From: Pelagomonas calceolata
Taxonomy: Eukaryota > Sar > Pelagophyceae > Pelagomonadales > Pelagomonadaceae
Length of the DNA stretch: 64,000 bases
Direction: 5' to 3'
NCBI GenBank assembly: GCA_918797485.1
Contig: CAKKNE010000004.1
Span: 4,836,001 to 4,900,000, forward strand
Shown: positions 42,801-54,800 of the stretch, in pieces
Layout: every line of letters starts with the position of its first letter
Position numbering within the stretch: position 1 is the stretch's first letter
Program-made: the position numbers and the translations under genes
The notes under the pieces: model-generated
The model's input: only the letters and a program-made list of their open reading frames with translations
Told to the model about the DNA's origin: nothing
Databases searched by the model: none

Positions 42801-45800
42801 GCGTGCCCGAGTCGTCCTTGTCGATGAGCTCGAAGCAGCGCTGCGCGGCCTCCATGAAGTGCGCGGTGAACTCCGCGATCTCGCGCTGCGCCGCCGCGGC
42901 GGCCGCCTCGCGCGCCTTCTTCTTCGCCTCGAGCTTGTTCTTGAGGGCGCTCTCGATGGCGGCCTCCCTGCGTAGGTATGAACCGGTGGGGCGCGTCGGC
43001 GGAAACGTGTGACGACGCGGCGTCCGCACCACTCCGGCAGGTCGACCTCGCCCGACCGATCCGTATCAAGCTCCGCGAGCGCAGCTTCTAAACGAGCCGG
43101 CACGAGCAAGTACTGGAGGTTCGGGTTGCCGCAGTTGACGAGGAAGTCGATAACTTCCTTGTTCGCCTTGACGGCGGTGGTGATCTCATCCTTTGTGAGC
43201 GTGCCCGAGTCGTCCTCGTCGATCATCATGAAGACCTTGCGCGCCGCGAACAAGAATTCGGCCGAAAAGGCCTCGTCCTCCGCGGCCGCGGCGCGCTCGC
43301 GGCGCTCGCGCTCGTCGGCGAGCTGCTCGAGGCGCTTCGACAGGCCCCGGCGGATCGCCTCCTCCCCTGCGCGCGAATCAACCAGTGAGATGTGTCCGTC
43401 GAGCAGGCGTCGCGTTCGGATGGCAAGTAGGACGCCGGGCAGTACACTCGTCGATGTCCACTTCTCCCGAGCCGTCCGTGTCGAGCTCGCGCAGCGCGTG
43501 GTCGAGCCGCTTCGGCTGCAGCAGGAACATCAGCGTCTCGTCGCCGCACGTCTTGAGGAAGTCCTTGACGACCTTGTCCGACTTGACCGCCGTAGTGATC
43601 TCGTCGATGGCGAGCGAACCCGAGTCGTCCTTGTCGATGAGCTCAAACACCTCGCGCGCCTTGTTCAAAAATTCTTTGGTGAAGGCCTCGTTCTCCGCGC
43701 GCGCCTTCGCCGCGGCCTCGGCGCGGTCCTTGGCCCGCTGCTCGAGCTTGTTCGCGAGGGCTTGCGCGATGGCCGCCTCCCTGCGTGGAACATCGACCGG
43801 TGAGCACGCCATCACCGCAACACGCCATCGCCGCGTAAAGTTTGAGACTCCGAAACGCACCACTCGGGCAGGTCCACCTCGCCGGACTTGTCCGTGTCGA
43901 GCTCGGCGAGCGTCTTCTCGAGCTTCGAGGGCACCATGAGGTCCGACAGGTTCTGGTTGCCGCAGGAGATGAGGAACTTCTGGACCTCGTCCTCGTTCTT
44001 GACGGCGTGCAAAATCTCCTCCTTCGTCAGCGTGCCGGAGTCGTCCTTGTCCATCATGATGAACACGTCCCGGGCGGCGTTCAGGAAGCCCGCGCTGAAC
44101 TCCTCGTCGGCGGCGGCCGCCGCGCGCTCGCGCCGCTCGCGCTCGTCGGCGAGCTGCTCGAGGCGCTTCTTGAGGCCGCGGTGGATCGCCTCCTCCCCTG
44201 TGCGCGAATCAACCGGTGAACGTCGATCGCATGACAAGTAGGACGCCGGGCCGCACATTCCTCGACGTCGACCTCGCCCGAGTTGTCCGTGTCGAGCTGC
44301 TGGAGCGCGTGGTCGAGGCGCTTCGGCTTGAGCAAAAACTGCAGGTTCTCCTCGCCGCAGTTCTGGAGGAAGTCCTTGACTTCCTCGTCGCTCTTGACAG
44401 CTTCCACAATCTCGGCCTTCGCTAAAGCACCGGAATCGTCCTTGTCGATCATCTCGAAGACCTTGCGCGCGGCGTTCAAAAACTCGGCCGTGAACGCGGC
44501 GATCTCGGCCGCCGCCTCCTTGGCCCGGCGCTCGCGGTCGGCCGCGCGCTGCGCCAGCTTCGCCTTGAGCGCCGTCTCGATGGCCGTCTCCCACTCCGGG
44601 AGCTCGATCTCGCCCGAGCCGTCAGAATCGATGGCCTTAAGGGACGCCTCGAGCTTCGACGGCATGAGCAGGTACTGGAGGTTGCGGTCGCCGCAGTCGT
44701 TGAGGAACTTCTTCACTTCCGCATTCGTCTTCACGGCGCCCAGGATCTCCTGGTGGCTCAGCGAGCCGCTGTCGTCCTTGTCCATGAGCATGAAGACCTC
44801 CCGGGCCGCGTTGAGGAACGCGGCGGAGAACGCCTCGTCCTCCGCCCGCGCCGCCCGCTCGCGGCGCTCGCGCTCCTCGCGCAGCTGCTCGAGCCGCGCC
44901 GCGAGGCCCCGGTGGATCGCCTCGTCCCTGCGCGCAGCGAGCGGTGAGCTTCGCGCGAGGCCCGTCGCGTCGATGGCGTCTCGGTGGCCCCATATCGCGA
45001 CGATCGGCTCTGAGCTTCGGAGGCGGACTGTCGCATCGATGGCGTCTCAAGTTGAAAGGTATGACCGAGTTATGTCGGTGACGGAAAGGACGCCGCCAGA
45101 CGCACCACTCCTCCTCGTCAACTTCCCCAGACTTGTCCGTGTCGAGGGCCTCGAGCGCCTTCTTCAGGCGCTTGGGCCGTAATAAAAATTGGAGGTTCGG
45201 CTCGCCGCAGTTCTCGAGGAAGTCGATGACCTCCTGGTCCTCCTTCACGGCGCGCGTGATCTCGTCGATCGCGAGGCTGCCCGAGCCGTCCTTGTCGATC
45301 ATCTCGAAGACCTTCTGGGCGGCCGCCATGAACTCGGCCGTGAAGGCCTCCATCTCCTTGCGCCACGCGCGCGCGCGCTCCTCGCGGTCCGCCGCGCGCT
45401 GCCGGAGCTTCTCCTTCAGTGCTTCGGCGATGGCCCTTTCCCATTCGGGAGCTGAAATCTCCCCGTCCAAATCCGCATCGAGCTCGTCGAGCGTCGCCTC
45501 CAACCGCGCCGGCACCAGCAGGTCCTGCAGGTACTTGTTGCCGCAGTTCACGAGGAAGGCGATCACTTCCTTGTTGCTCTTGACAGCCTTCATGATCTCG
45601 CCCCGATCCAACGACCCACTGCTATCAACGTCCATCATGTCGAAGATCTGGCGGGCCATGTTCAGGAAGGCCTCGGAGAAGGCCGCGTCCTCGGCGGCGG
45701 CGGCCTGCTCGCGCCGCGCGCGCGCCTCCTGGAGCTGCTCGACGCGCTTCTTTAATCCTCGCTGGATCGCCACTTCCCACTCATCTTCATCGATCTCGCC

Positions 45801-48800
45801 GTCCTTGCTCGTATCCAACTCCTTCATGGCCTTGTCGATGCGCTTCGGCTGTAACAAGAACTGTAAATTCCTCTCCCCACAAGTCTGGAGGAACGTGACC
45901 ACTTCCTTGTCATTTTGCACGGAGTCCACGACCTCCTGCTTGACGAGCGTCCCCGACTTGTCCTTGTCCATGAGCTTGAAGGCTTTTCTCGCAGCGTTCA
46001 GGAACTCGGCCGTGAACTCCTCGAGCTCCTTTCTAGCCGCCTCGGCGCGCGCGTCGCGCTCGGCTTGCCGCGCGGCCAGCTTCGCCTTCAGCGCCGCCTC
46101 GATGGCCGCCTGCCACTCGCTCCGGTCGATCTCGCCGTCGTCGTTCGTGTCCATGACCTTGAGGGCGTTCTGCAGACGACTCGGTACCAATAAATATTGT
46201 AAATTTTTATTCCCGCAGCCCTTGAGGAAGTCCTGGACCTTGCGGTTATGCTTCACGGCGTTCGTCAACTCGTCGTGCGTCAACGTGTCCGACTTGTCCT
46301 CGTCGATCATGTCGAAGATCTCTTCCGCGAGCTTGAGGAACTCGGCCGTGAACTGGCCGTCCGCCGCCGCGGCCGCGCGCTCGCGCCGTTCCCGATCCTC
46401 GGCCATGGCCTGGAGCCGCTTCTCGAGGCCCGCCAAGACGGCGGCTTCCCACTCTTCCAGGTCGACCTCGCCGCTCCCGTCCGTGTCGATCTCGATCAAA
46501 GCTTTTTCGAGCTTCTTGGGTTTGAGTAGCGCCGCTAAAAATTCGTTCCCGCAATTAATGAGGAACTTGACGACCTCCTCGTCCTCCTCGACGCCTCTTA
46601 TAATTTCATCTCGCGACAGGGTCCCGCCGTCGTCGACGTCGAGCATCGCGAACACCTGCCGCGCCAAGACCAAGACCTCGGCCGCGAGCTTGTCGCGCGC
46701 CTTCCGCGCCTCGGCGCGCTTCCGCGCGCGCTCCTCGGCGATCTGGGCGAGGCGCACCTGCAGGGCCTTCTCGATGGCCTCCTCCCTGCGTGTTATGAAC
46801 AGTGAGCGCGCGTCGAAAGACGAAACGGGGGACGCCGCGTACCATACCACTCCTCGATCTCGATGACCCCGCTCCCGTCCGTGTCCAGGGCCTTCATGGC
46901 CTTGTCCAACCGACTGGGAATCAATAACTCCTGCAGGAACTCGTTGCCGCAGTCCTTCAAAAAGTTCTTGACCATCGGGTTATGGGCGACGCCGCCGACG
47001 AACTCATCATGATCCAAGGACATGCTCTCGTCCGTGTCTAAGAGTCGAAACACCTCCATGGCCGCCGCCAGGAACTCCTTCGTGAAGGCCTCGTCGGCCA
47101 AGCGGTCGGCCTCGCGCTGCGCCGCCCGTTCCGCTTCGAGCTCGGCGAGCTTCTTCTCTAAAGCAGCCTGGATGGCGATCTCCCACTCAGGCTTGTCGAT
47201 CTCGCCCGAACCGTCGGCGTCGATCTCCGTCAAAGCTGCGCGTAATCGTCTCGGTACCAACATGTCCTGCAGGAACTTATTCCCACAATTAACCATGAAC
47301 CGGATGACCTCCTGGTTCTCGGTCGTCGCGTCGACCAACTCCTGGGTCGCAAGACTATTGGAATTATCGACGTCGATCAGCTCGAAGACCTGGCGCGCGG
47401 CCGCCATGAACTCGGCGATGAACCTCTCGTCTTCAGCACGAGACAGGGCCGCGCGGCGCTTCTGGTCCGCACTCAGGCGGCCGAGCTGCACCCGTAACGC
47501 CGCTTCCACGGCCTCCTCCCACTCCTGCGTCGAGATCTCGCCGTCCGAATCCGTATCTAAATCCGCGAGGGCCTTCTCGAGGCGCTTCGGATGTAACAAT
47601 TGTTTAAAAATAAGGTTGCCCGAGTTCTGGAGGAAGTCCACAATTTCATTATCGTTCTCCACCGCATCGACCATCTCCTCCTTCGTGATCGTGCCCGAGT
47701 AGTCCTTGTCGATCATCTCAAAAATCTTCCGCGCCATGGCCAAAAACTTCTGCGTGAGGGCCTCCTCTTCCGCCCGTTCCGCGGCTTCGCGCTTCGCGCG
47801 TTCCGCTCGTAGCTTCTTGAGCTTCTCGTCGAGGGCCTTCTCGACGATGGCGTCCCACTCCTCGAGGGAAATCTCGCCGTCGGAATTCTTGTCGATCTCG
47901 TGCAGCGACTTCTTGATCTCCTTGGGGTCGAGCAGATGGCCGAGCAACGGATTGCCGCAAGTAGCCAGGAAGGTCTTGACCTCCTCCTCATATCTCAGAG
48001 ATCGGACGATCTCCTCTTCGGTCAACGAGTTACTACCGTCCGTGTCGATCAAAAAGAACACTTTGCGAGCGAGCTTCTTGAACTCCTCGCGGAAGGCCGC
48101 ATCTTCCGCCTCGCCCGCGGCCTGCGACCGCGCCCGCTGGTCCGCGAAGCGCTTCAACCGGATCTCCAGCGCCAGGTCGATGGCTAACATCCACTCGTGC
48201 TTGCTAATCTCGCCGTCCTTGTCCCGATCTAATTTGGCAAAGGAGGCGGGAAAGCGCTTCTCGTCGAGCATGAGCTGCATGTCCATGTTCCCGCACGTCC
48301 AGAGGAACTTGACGACCTCGGGCTCCTCGGCGATGGACTCCTGGAGCTCCTCGGCGGTCATGCCGCCGTTGTCGTCGAGGTCGATGAGTCGGAAGGCCTT
48401 CGACGCATTATCTAAAAACTTGGCCACGAACTCAATGTCCAGCGGGTTGATCGAGACGACTTCCCCCGACGCGTTCACGCGCGTCGGCCACGGCGTGTCG
48501 TCCTTCCACGCATCCCTCGCGGCCATCAACGCCGCCAACGCGGGATCCATCTCGTCGTCGTCGAAGCCCTTGCCGCCCTTGGCGTCCCAGGGGTTCGGGC
48601 CCTTGCCCTCGCGGTCTCGCTCCGCGGCCCGCTGCGCGAGCTTCTTCTCGAGCGCGCCCTCGACGGCGCCGTCCCATTCTGCCGCTCCAATTTCTCCTTC
48701 ACACTCCAGGTCGGCCTGGGCCAGAGCCTGCCCGATGCAGTCCGGCTCGAGCACCGTCTTCAAATCGGGATTGTCGCAGCCTTCCACGATGTTCACGATC

Positions 48801-51800
48801 TCGTCCGCGACCGAGTCCTCCTCGCCGCCGACGCAGGCGACCTGCTGCGGCGGCGCCTGCGGGACGACGGACCCGTCGGCCAGCTGCTGGCCGGCCATGA
48901 CGGCGTTCGCCGGGACGACGGTCCCGTCCGCGAGCGTCGCCGTCGCGCCCGGCGGCGGCGCCGGCATCACCGAGCCGTCGGCGAGCGGCGTGCCCGGCGG
49001 CACGGCCGCCGCCGCGACCACCGTCCCGTCGGCCAGCGTCACCATGGCGCCGGGCATGGCCGGCATGACGCCGCCGTTCGCGAGCTGCGCGCCCGGCGGC
49101 ACCTTGTCCGGGTCGCAGACCGTGCCGTCCGCGAGCTTGACCTTGGCGCCCGCGCGCACGGGCATCGTGCCGCCGTTGGCGAGCTTGGCGCCCGGCGGCG
49201 CGTCCTTGGCCCGGACCACGCGCCCGTCCGCCAGCGTGACCGTGGCCTCGGGGTCGTTCGAGACGGGCATGATGCCGCCGTCGGCGAGCGCCGTCCCCGG
49301 CGGCACGTCGGCGGCCGGCACGACGGAGCCGTCCGCCAGCGTCACCATCGCGCCCGCCGCGACGGGCATGACGCCGCCGCCCGCCAGGGCCGTGCCCACC
49401 GGCACCTGGTCCGCCGCGACGACGGTCCCGTCCGCGAGCGTCACGGTCGCGCCCGCCGCCGTCGGCATGACCGTCCCGCCCTTGAGGCGCGCGCCGGGCG
49501 GCACCTGGTCCGCGTCGACGACCGTCCCGTCGTGGAGCGTGACCTTCTGGCCCGGCGCCGCGGGCATCGTGCCGCCGCCGGCGAGCTTCGTGCCCGGGGG
49601 CACCTTGTCCGCGTCGACGACGGTCCCGTCGGCGAGCGTGACCTTGCCGCCCGGGGCGATGGGCATGACGCCGCCGTCCGCCAGCGGCGCGCCCGGCGGC
49701 ACCTCCGACGCCGGGACGCAGCGGCCGTCGGCGAGCTTCACCATCGCGCCGGGCGCCGCGGGCATGACGCCGCCGCCCGCGAGCTTGGCGCCGGGCGGCA
49801 CCGAGGCCGCGTCGCAGACCGTCCCGTCGGCGAGCGTGACCATCTGGCCCGCGCGCGGCGCCATGACCTGGCCGTCCGCGAGCGGCGTGCCCGGCGCGAC
49901 GTCCTTGGCCAGCACGACCGTGCCGTCGGCGAGCGTGACCGTCGCCGTCTCGTCGACGGCCATGGACCCGCCCCCCGCCAGGGCCGCGCCGGGCGGCGCG
50001 TCCTTCTTCGCGACGATCGTGCCGTCGGCGAGCATGACCGTCTCGCCGCGCGGCATCTTCGCGCCGCCCGCCAGCTCCGTCCCCGGCGGGACCTTGTCCA
50101 TGGGCATGACGCGGCCGTCGGCCAGCGTGACCATCGGGACGGGCGCGGGCATCGTCGCGCCGCCGGCGAGCGGCGTCCCCGCCGGCACCTCCGACGCGAG
50201 GACGACGCTCCCGTCGGCGAGCGTCACGACGGCGGCGCCCGGCGGGACGGCCGGCATCTTGCCGCCGCCGGCGAGCTTCGTGCCCGGGGGCACCTCGGAC
50301 GCCTTCATCTTCGTCCCGTCGGCCAGCGTCACGAACTCGTCGCCCTCGGCGGGCTTGGGCATGACGACGCCGCCGGCTAATTTGGTGCCGGGCTTGACCT
50401 TGGACGCGGGCATGACCGTCCCGTCCGCGAGCGTGACCATCTTCTCCTTGGGCGCGGGCATCGCCCCGCCGCCCGCGAGCGGCGTGCCGGGCTTGACGTC
50501 CTTGGCCGCCACGACCGTGCCGTCGGCGAGCGTGACCGTCTCGGACGCGCTCACGACGCTGCCGTCCGCCAACGTAATGACGGCGCCGCCCTGGACCGCC
50601 GGCATCGTCGCGCCGCCCTGGAGCGGCGTGCCCGGCTTCACGCTCGACGCGGGGACGACGCTCCCGTCGGCCAGCGTGACGACGGCCTCGCCTTGCTTAA
50701 CCTCGGGCATCGCCGCGCCGCCCTGGAGCGGCGTGCCGGGCTTCACCTCCGACGCCGCAACCCGAGTCCCGTCGGCCAGCGTCACCATGGGCACGGCGGC
50801 CTTCGACTTCACGCCGAACCCGATGAGCATCTTGGACTTGGCCTTGAGGGCCGCCCACTTGCTCATCTTGGGCTTGCCGCCTATTTTAATCTTGGGCGCC
50901 GGCTTGACGGTCTTGCCGTCGGGCATCGTCACCGTGCCGTCCTTGGCCGCCTCGGGCATCGTCGCGCCCCCCTGGAGCTTCGTCCCGGGCGGGACTGAGG
51001 AAGCGGGCACGACGCGGCCGTCGGCGAGGGTCACCGTGCCGCTCTCCTTGGCGTCGAATTTGGCCTTCGTCGCGGACATGGCGTTGTCGCAGACGCTCTT
51101 GTCGATGATGCCCTCGCCATCTTTATCCATGGTGTCGAAGACCTGGCGCGCGGCCATGAGGAAGCCCAGGGCGAACTCCTCGTCGGCCTTGGCCGCCGCT
51201 CGTTCTCTTCTATCCCTATCCTCGGCCAGATCTTCCAAACGCTTCGCGAGGCCGCGGTAGATGGCCTCCTCCCTGCGTGCGTTTGGAGTTAATCATTGAA
51301 AATGTAAAAAAGACGCGGCGTGACGCGCCATTCATCAATGTCGATCTCGCCGTCGCCGCTCACGTCGAGCACGCGCAGCGCCCGTCGGATGGTCTTCGGC
51401 CTTACTAAAAACTGCAGGTTCGGCTCGCCGCAGGTCTCGAGGAACTTGATGACCTTCTTGTTTCCTTTCTTGGGGTCCACGGCCTTCACGATCTCATCAA
51501 CGACGAGCGTGCCCGAGTCGTCTTCGTCCATGAGCTCGAAGACCTCGCGGGCGGCGGACAGGAACTCGGCCGTGAACTCGGCGATCTCCTTGCGCGCCGC
51601 GGCCGAGGACTTGGCGCGCCGCTCGGCCCGCGCGGCGAGCTTGGCCCGGAGCGCGACCTCGATGGCCTCCTCCCTGCGTCGTTATAGACCGGTGAGCCGC
51701 GAAAGCGACGGCGTACTTCTCCGCCACCAGCACGCCGCCGCCGCGTCGAAGGCGCCCCAAAATTTCAGACTCGGAAACGCGCCACTCGATCGCCGTGATC

Positions 51801-54800
51801 TCTCCATCACTATCCGTGTCGATGGCGGCCATGGCCGCGTCGAGGCGCGCGGGCACGAGCAGGTACTGCAAGTTCTCGTTGCCGCAGTTAATGAGGAATA
51901 AAACGACCGGGTTCGACTGCTCGCTCACGGCCTCGACGCTGCGGGGGGATCGCGCGGTAAGCACCGTGTCGCGTCGATGGCGTGTGAGCCGCGACGCGCG
52001 CGGGTTGAAGGACGGACGCTGCGCGCGGACATCTCCGCCTTGACGAGCGTGCCCGAGTTGTCCTTGTCGATCATCTGGAAGACCTGGCGGGCCATGCTCA
52101 GGAACTCGGCGCTGAACTCCTCGTCCTCGGCCGCCGCGGCGCGCGCCGCGCGCGCGCGCTCCTCGGACATCTGCTGCAGGCGCTTCGCGAGGCCGCGGTT
52201 GATCGCCTCCTCCCCTGTGCGCACATCAAAGAGTGAACCGGGTGTTCAGAGAACCGCACCGCCACGCCGCCGAGCGGGCGTCGCGTCGATCGGACGAGAA
52301 GTAAGACGCCGGAAGCAGTACATTCGTCGACGTCCACCTCGCCGTCGTTCGACGTGTCGAGGACCTTGAGCGCGCGCTCGAGGCGCTTCGGCTGGAGCAG
52401 GAACTGGAGGTTCGGCTCGCCGCACGTCCGCAGGAAGGAGACGACGGTTTCATTCGTCTGGACGGCCTCGACAATTTCAACCTTGGTCAGGGTCCCGCTG
52501 CAGTCGACGTCGATGAGGTCGAAGCACTTGCGGGCGGCGTTGAGGAACTCGTTGCTGAATTCTTCGATCTCCTTGGCCGCCCGCGCGGCCTCGAGCTCGC
52601 GCTTGGCCGCGCGGTCCGCGAGCTTGTTCGCGAGCGCGGTCTCGATGGCCTCCTCCCTGCGCGGAACGCCGACCGGTGAGCCTCGCGAGACGCGTTGACG
52701 CTCTCGCTGCCGTGGCGATGGCATACGTCTACGCCACCAGCACGCCATCACCGCAACACGTCATCGCCGCGTCGAAGGCACCCCAAATTTTAGAACTCCG
52801 AAGCGCACCACTCGACCATGTCGATGTGCCCGTCCCTATCGGTATCGAGCGTGGCGAGCGCCGACTCGAGGCGCGCCGGGATCAACAAGTACTGCAAGTT
52901 TTTGTTGCCGCAGTTAACAAGGAACTTGATCACTTTTTGGTTATTCTTCACCTGTGACCATCGACCGGTGAGTTACCGCTCGTTTCCGCCGCGAGTCGAA
53001 GGCACCTTCACGACGGACGCGGGAGACGGACGGCGTCGACAATCTCCGCCTTCTCCAGGTCGCCCGACTCGTCCACGTCGATCATTATGAATACCTATGG
53101 GGAGGGCGCGTTAAGGTCGACACGCGACATGACACCAAAGCAACAACGCGCGCGCGGGGAAGTGGGTTTGATTGGACGCGGCGAGCGGACCTCTCGCGCG
53201 GCGTTCAAGAATTCGGTCGTGAACTCCTCGTCGGCGGCCATCGCCGCCCGGTCGCGGCGCTCGCGCTCGATGGCCAGCTGCTCCAGGCGCTTCGCGAGGC
53301 CGCGCTGGATCGCGAGCTCCCTGCGTGCGTCCGGAGTTATGCCTCCACGCGGCGGCGACGACGCGTCGATGGCGTCGAGGCAACGTCAGGCGACGTCGAC
53401 GCGAGTCTCAGAGTCACCCCATGTAACAAGCGACATGAAACCATGGAGGACGCCGCGCGACGCGCCATTCATGAATATCAATCTCGCCCGAGCCGTCCTC
53501 GTCGAGCACTTCCAGCGCCTTCTTGAGGCGCGCGGGCCGCGTGAGGAACTGGAGGTTCGGCTCGCCGCACGTCTCGAGGAACTTGATCACTTCCTTGTCT
53601 TCCTTGACGGCAGTCACGATCTCGTCCGTGCTCAGCGTGCCGCCGCCGTCCTTGTCGATCAATTCGAAGCAGCGCCGGGCCGCCGAGAGGAACTGGCCCG
53701 TGAATTCTGCGATTTCTTTTTGAGCGCGCTTGGCGTCGGCCTCGCGCTTCGCTGCGCGCGCGGCGAGCTTGTTGTTCAGCGCGATTTCGATGCACTCCTC
53801 CCACTCGTCGGCGTCGATGTGCCCATCTCTATCGGTATCCATCGCGTTCAGCGCCGCGTCGAGGCGCGACGGCACGAGCAGGTACTGGAGGTTCTTGTTG
53901 CCGCAGTTCGTGAGGAAATTAATGACTTCCTTGTCCGCCCGGACGGCCTGCACGATCTCGGGCTTCTCTAGGGTCCCGGACCCGTCCTTGTCGATCAGGT
54001 CGAAGCACTTGCGCGCCATCGAGAGGAACTCGGCGCTGAACTCGGCGTCCGCCTTGGCCGCCGCGCGCTCCCGCCGCTCGCGCTCCGCGGCCAGCTGGGC
54101 GAGCCGCTTCGAGAGGCCGCGCTGGATCGCTTGCTCCCTGCGCGCGACCGGCGTTATGTTTGTACGCGTCGATGGCGTCGATGGCGTGTGAACCGTGAAG
54201 GACGCCGCGTAACGCACCACTCCTCGACGTCGATCTCTCCCGAGCCGTCCTCGTCGAGGACCTCGAGGGCCTTCTTGAGGCGCGCGGGCTGCAGCAGGAA
54301 CTGCAGGTTCTCCTCGCCGCAGTTCCTGAGGAATGTAATGACTTCCTCATCCGTCTTCACGGCGTTTACGATCTCAGCAGTAGACAGCGTGCCGCCGCCG
54401 TCCTTGTCGATGAGCTCGAAGCACTTCCGAGCCGCGTTCAAGAAATCGCCCGTGAATTCCGCAATCTCGCGCTGCGCCGCAAGGGCGTCGAGCTCCCGCT
54501 TCGCCGCGCGCTCGGCCAGCTTGTTTTTAAGCGCGATCTCGATACACTCCTCCCACTCATCGATGTCGATGTGGCCGTCGCGGTCCGTGTCCATCTCGTT
54601 AAGCGCCTTGTCGAGGCGCGACGGGACCAACAAGTACTGCAAGTTTTTGTTGCCGCAGTTGACGAGAAATTTGATCACTTTTTGGTTCCTGCGTCGTGTG
54701 CGTGTGAGTCTTCTCTCGTCTCGCGACGGCGCGTCACTTCTCCATGCAATGGTCTCGCGCGAGCACGGCATATTCTCCGCGCGCAAGTTGAAAACAGAGA

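Noticed and set aside
48850-51040. CRISPR-like array from regular DNA repeats
   Set aside because: The repeats are in frame, code for a consistent 33-residue unit and lie inside a eukaryotic gene; there are no unique spacers.
47706-51260. Long + strand open frame (1,184 residues) opposite the EF-hand/LADG exon
   Set aside because: It mirrors the GC-rich codon pattern of the minus-strand gene, is Ser/Pro/Ala-rich without domains, and ends with the coding exon it shadows. The same applies to the 577-residue frame at 45133-46866.
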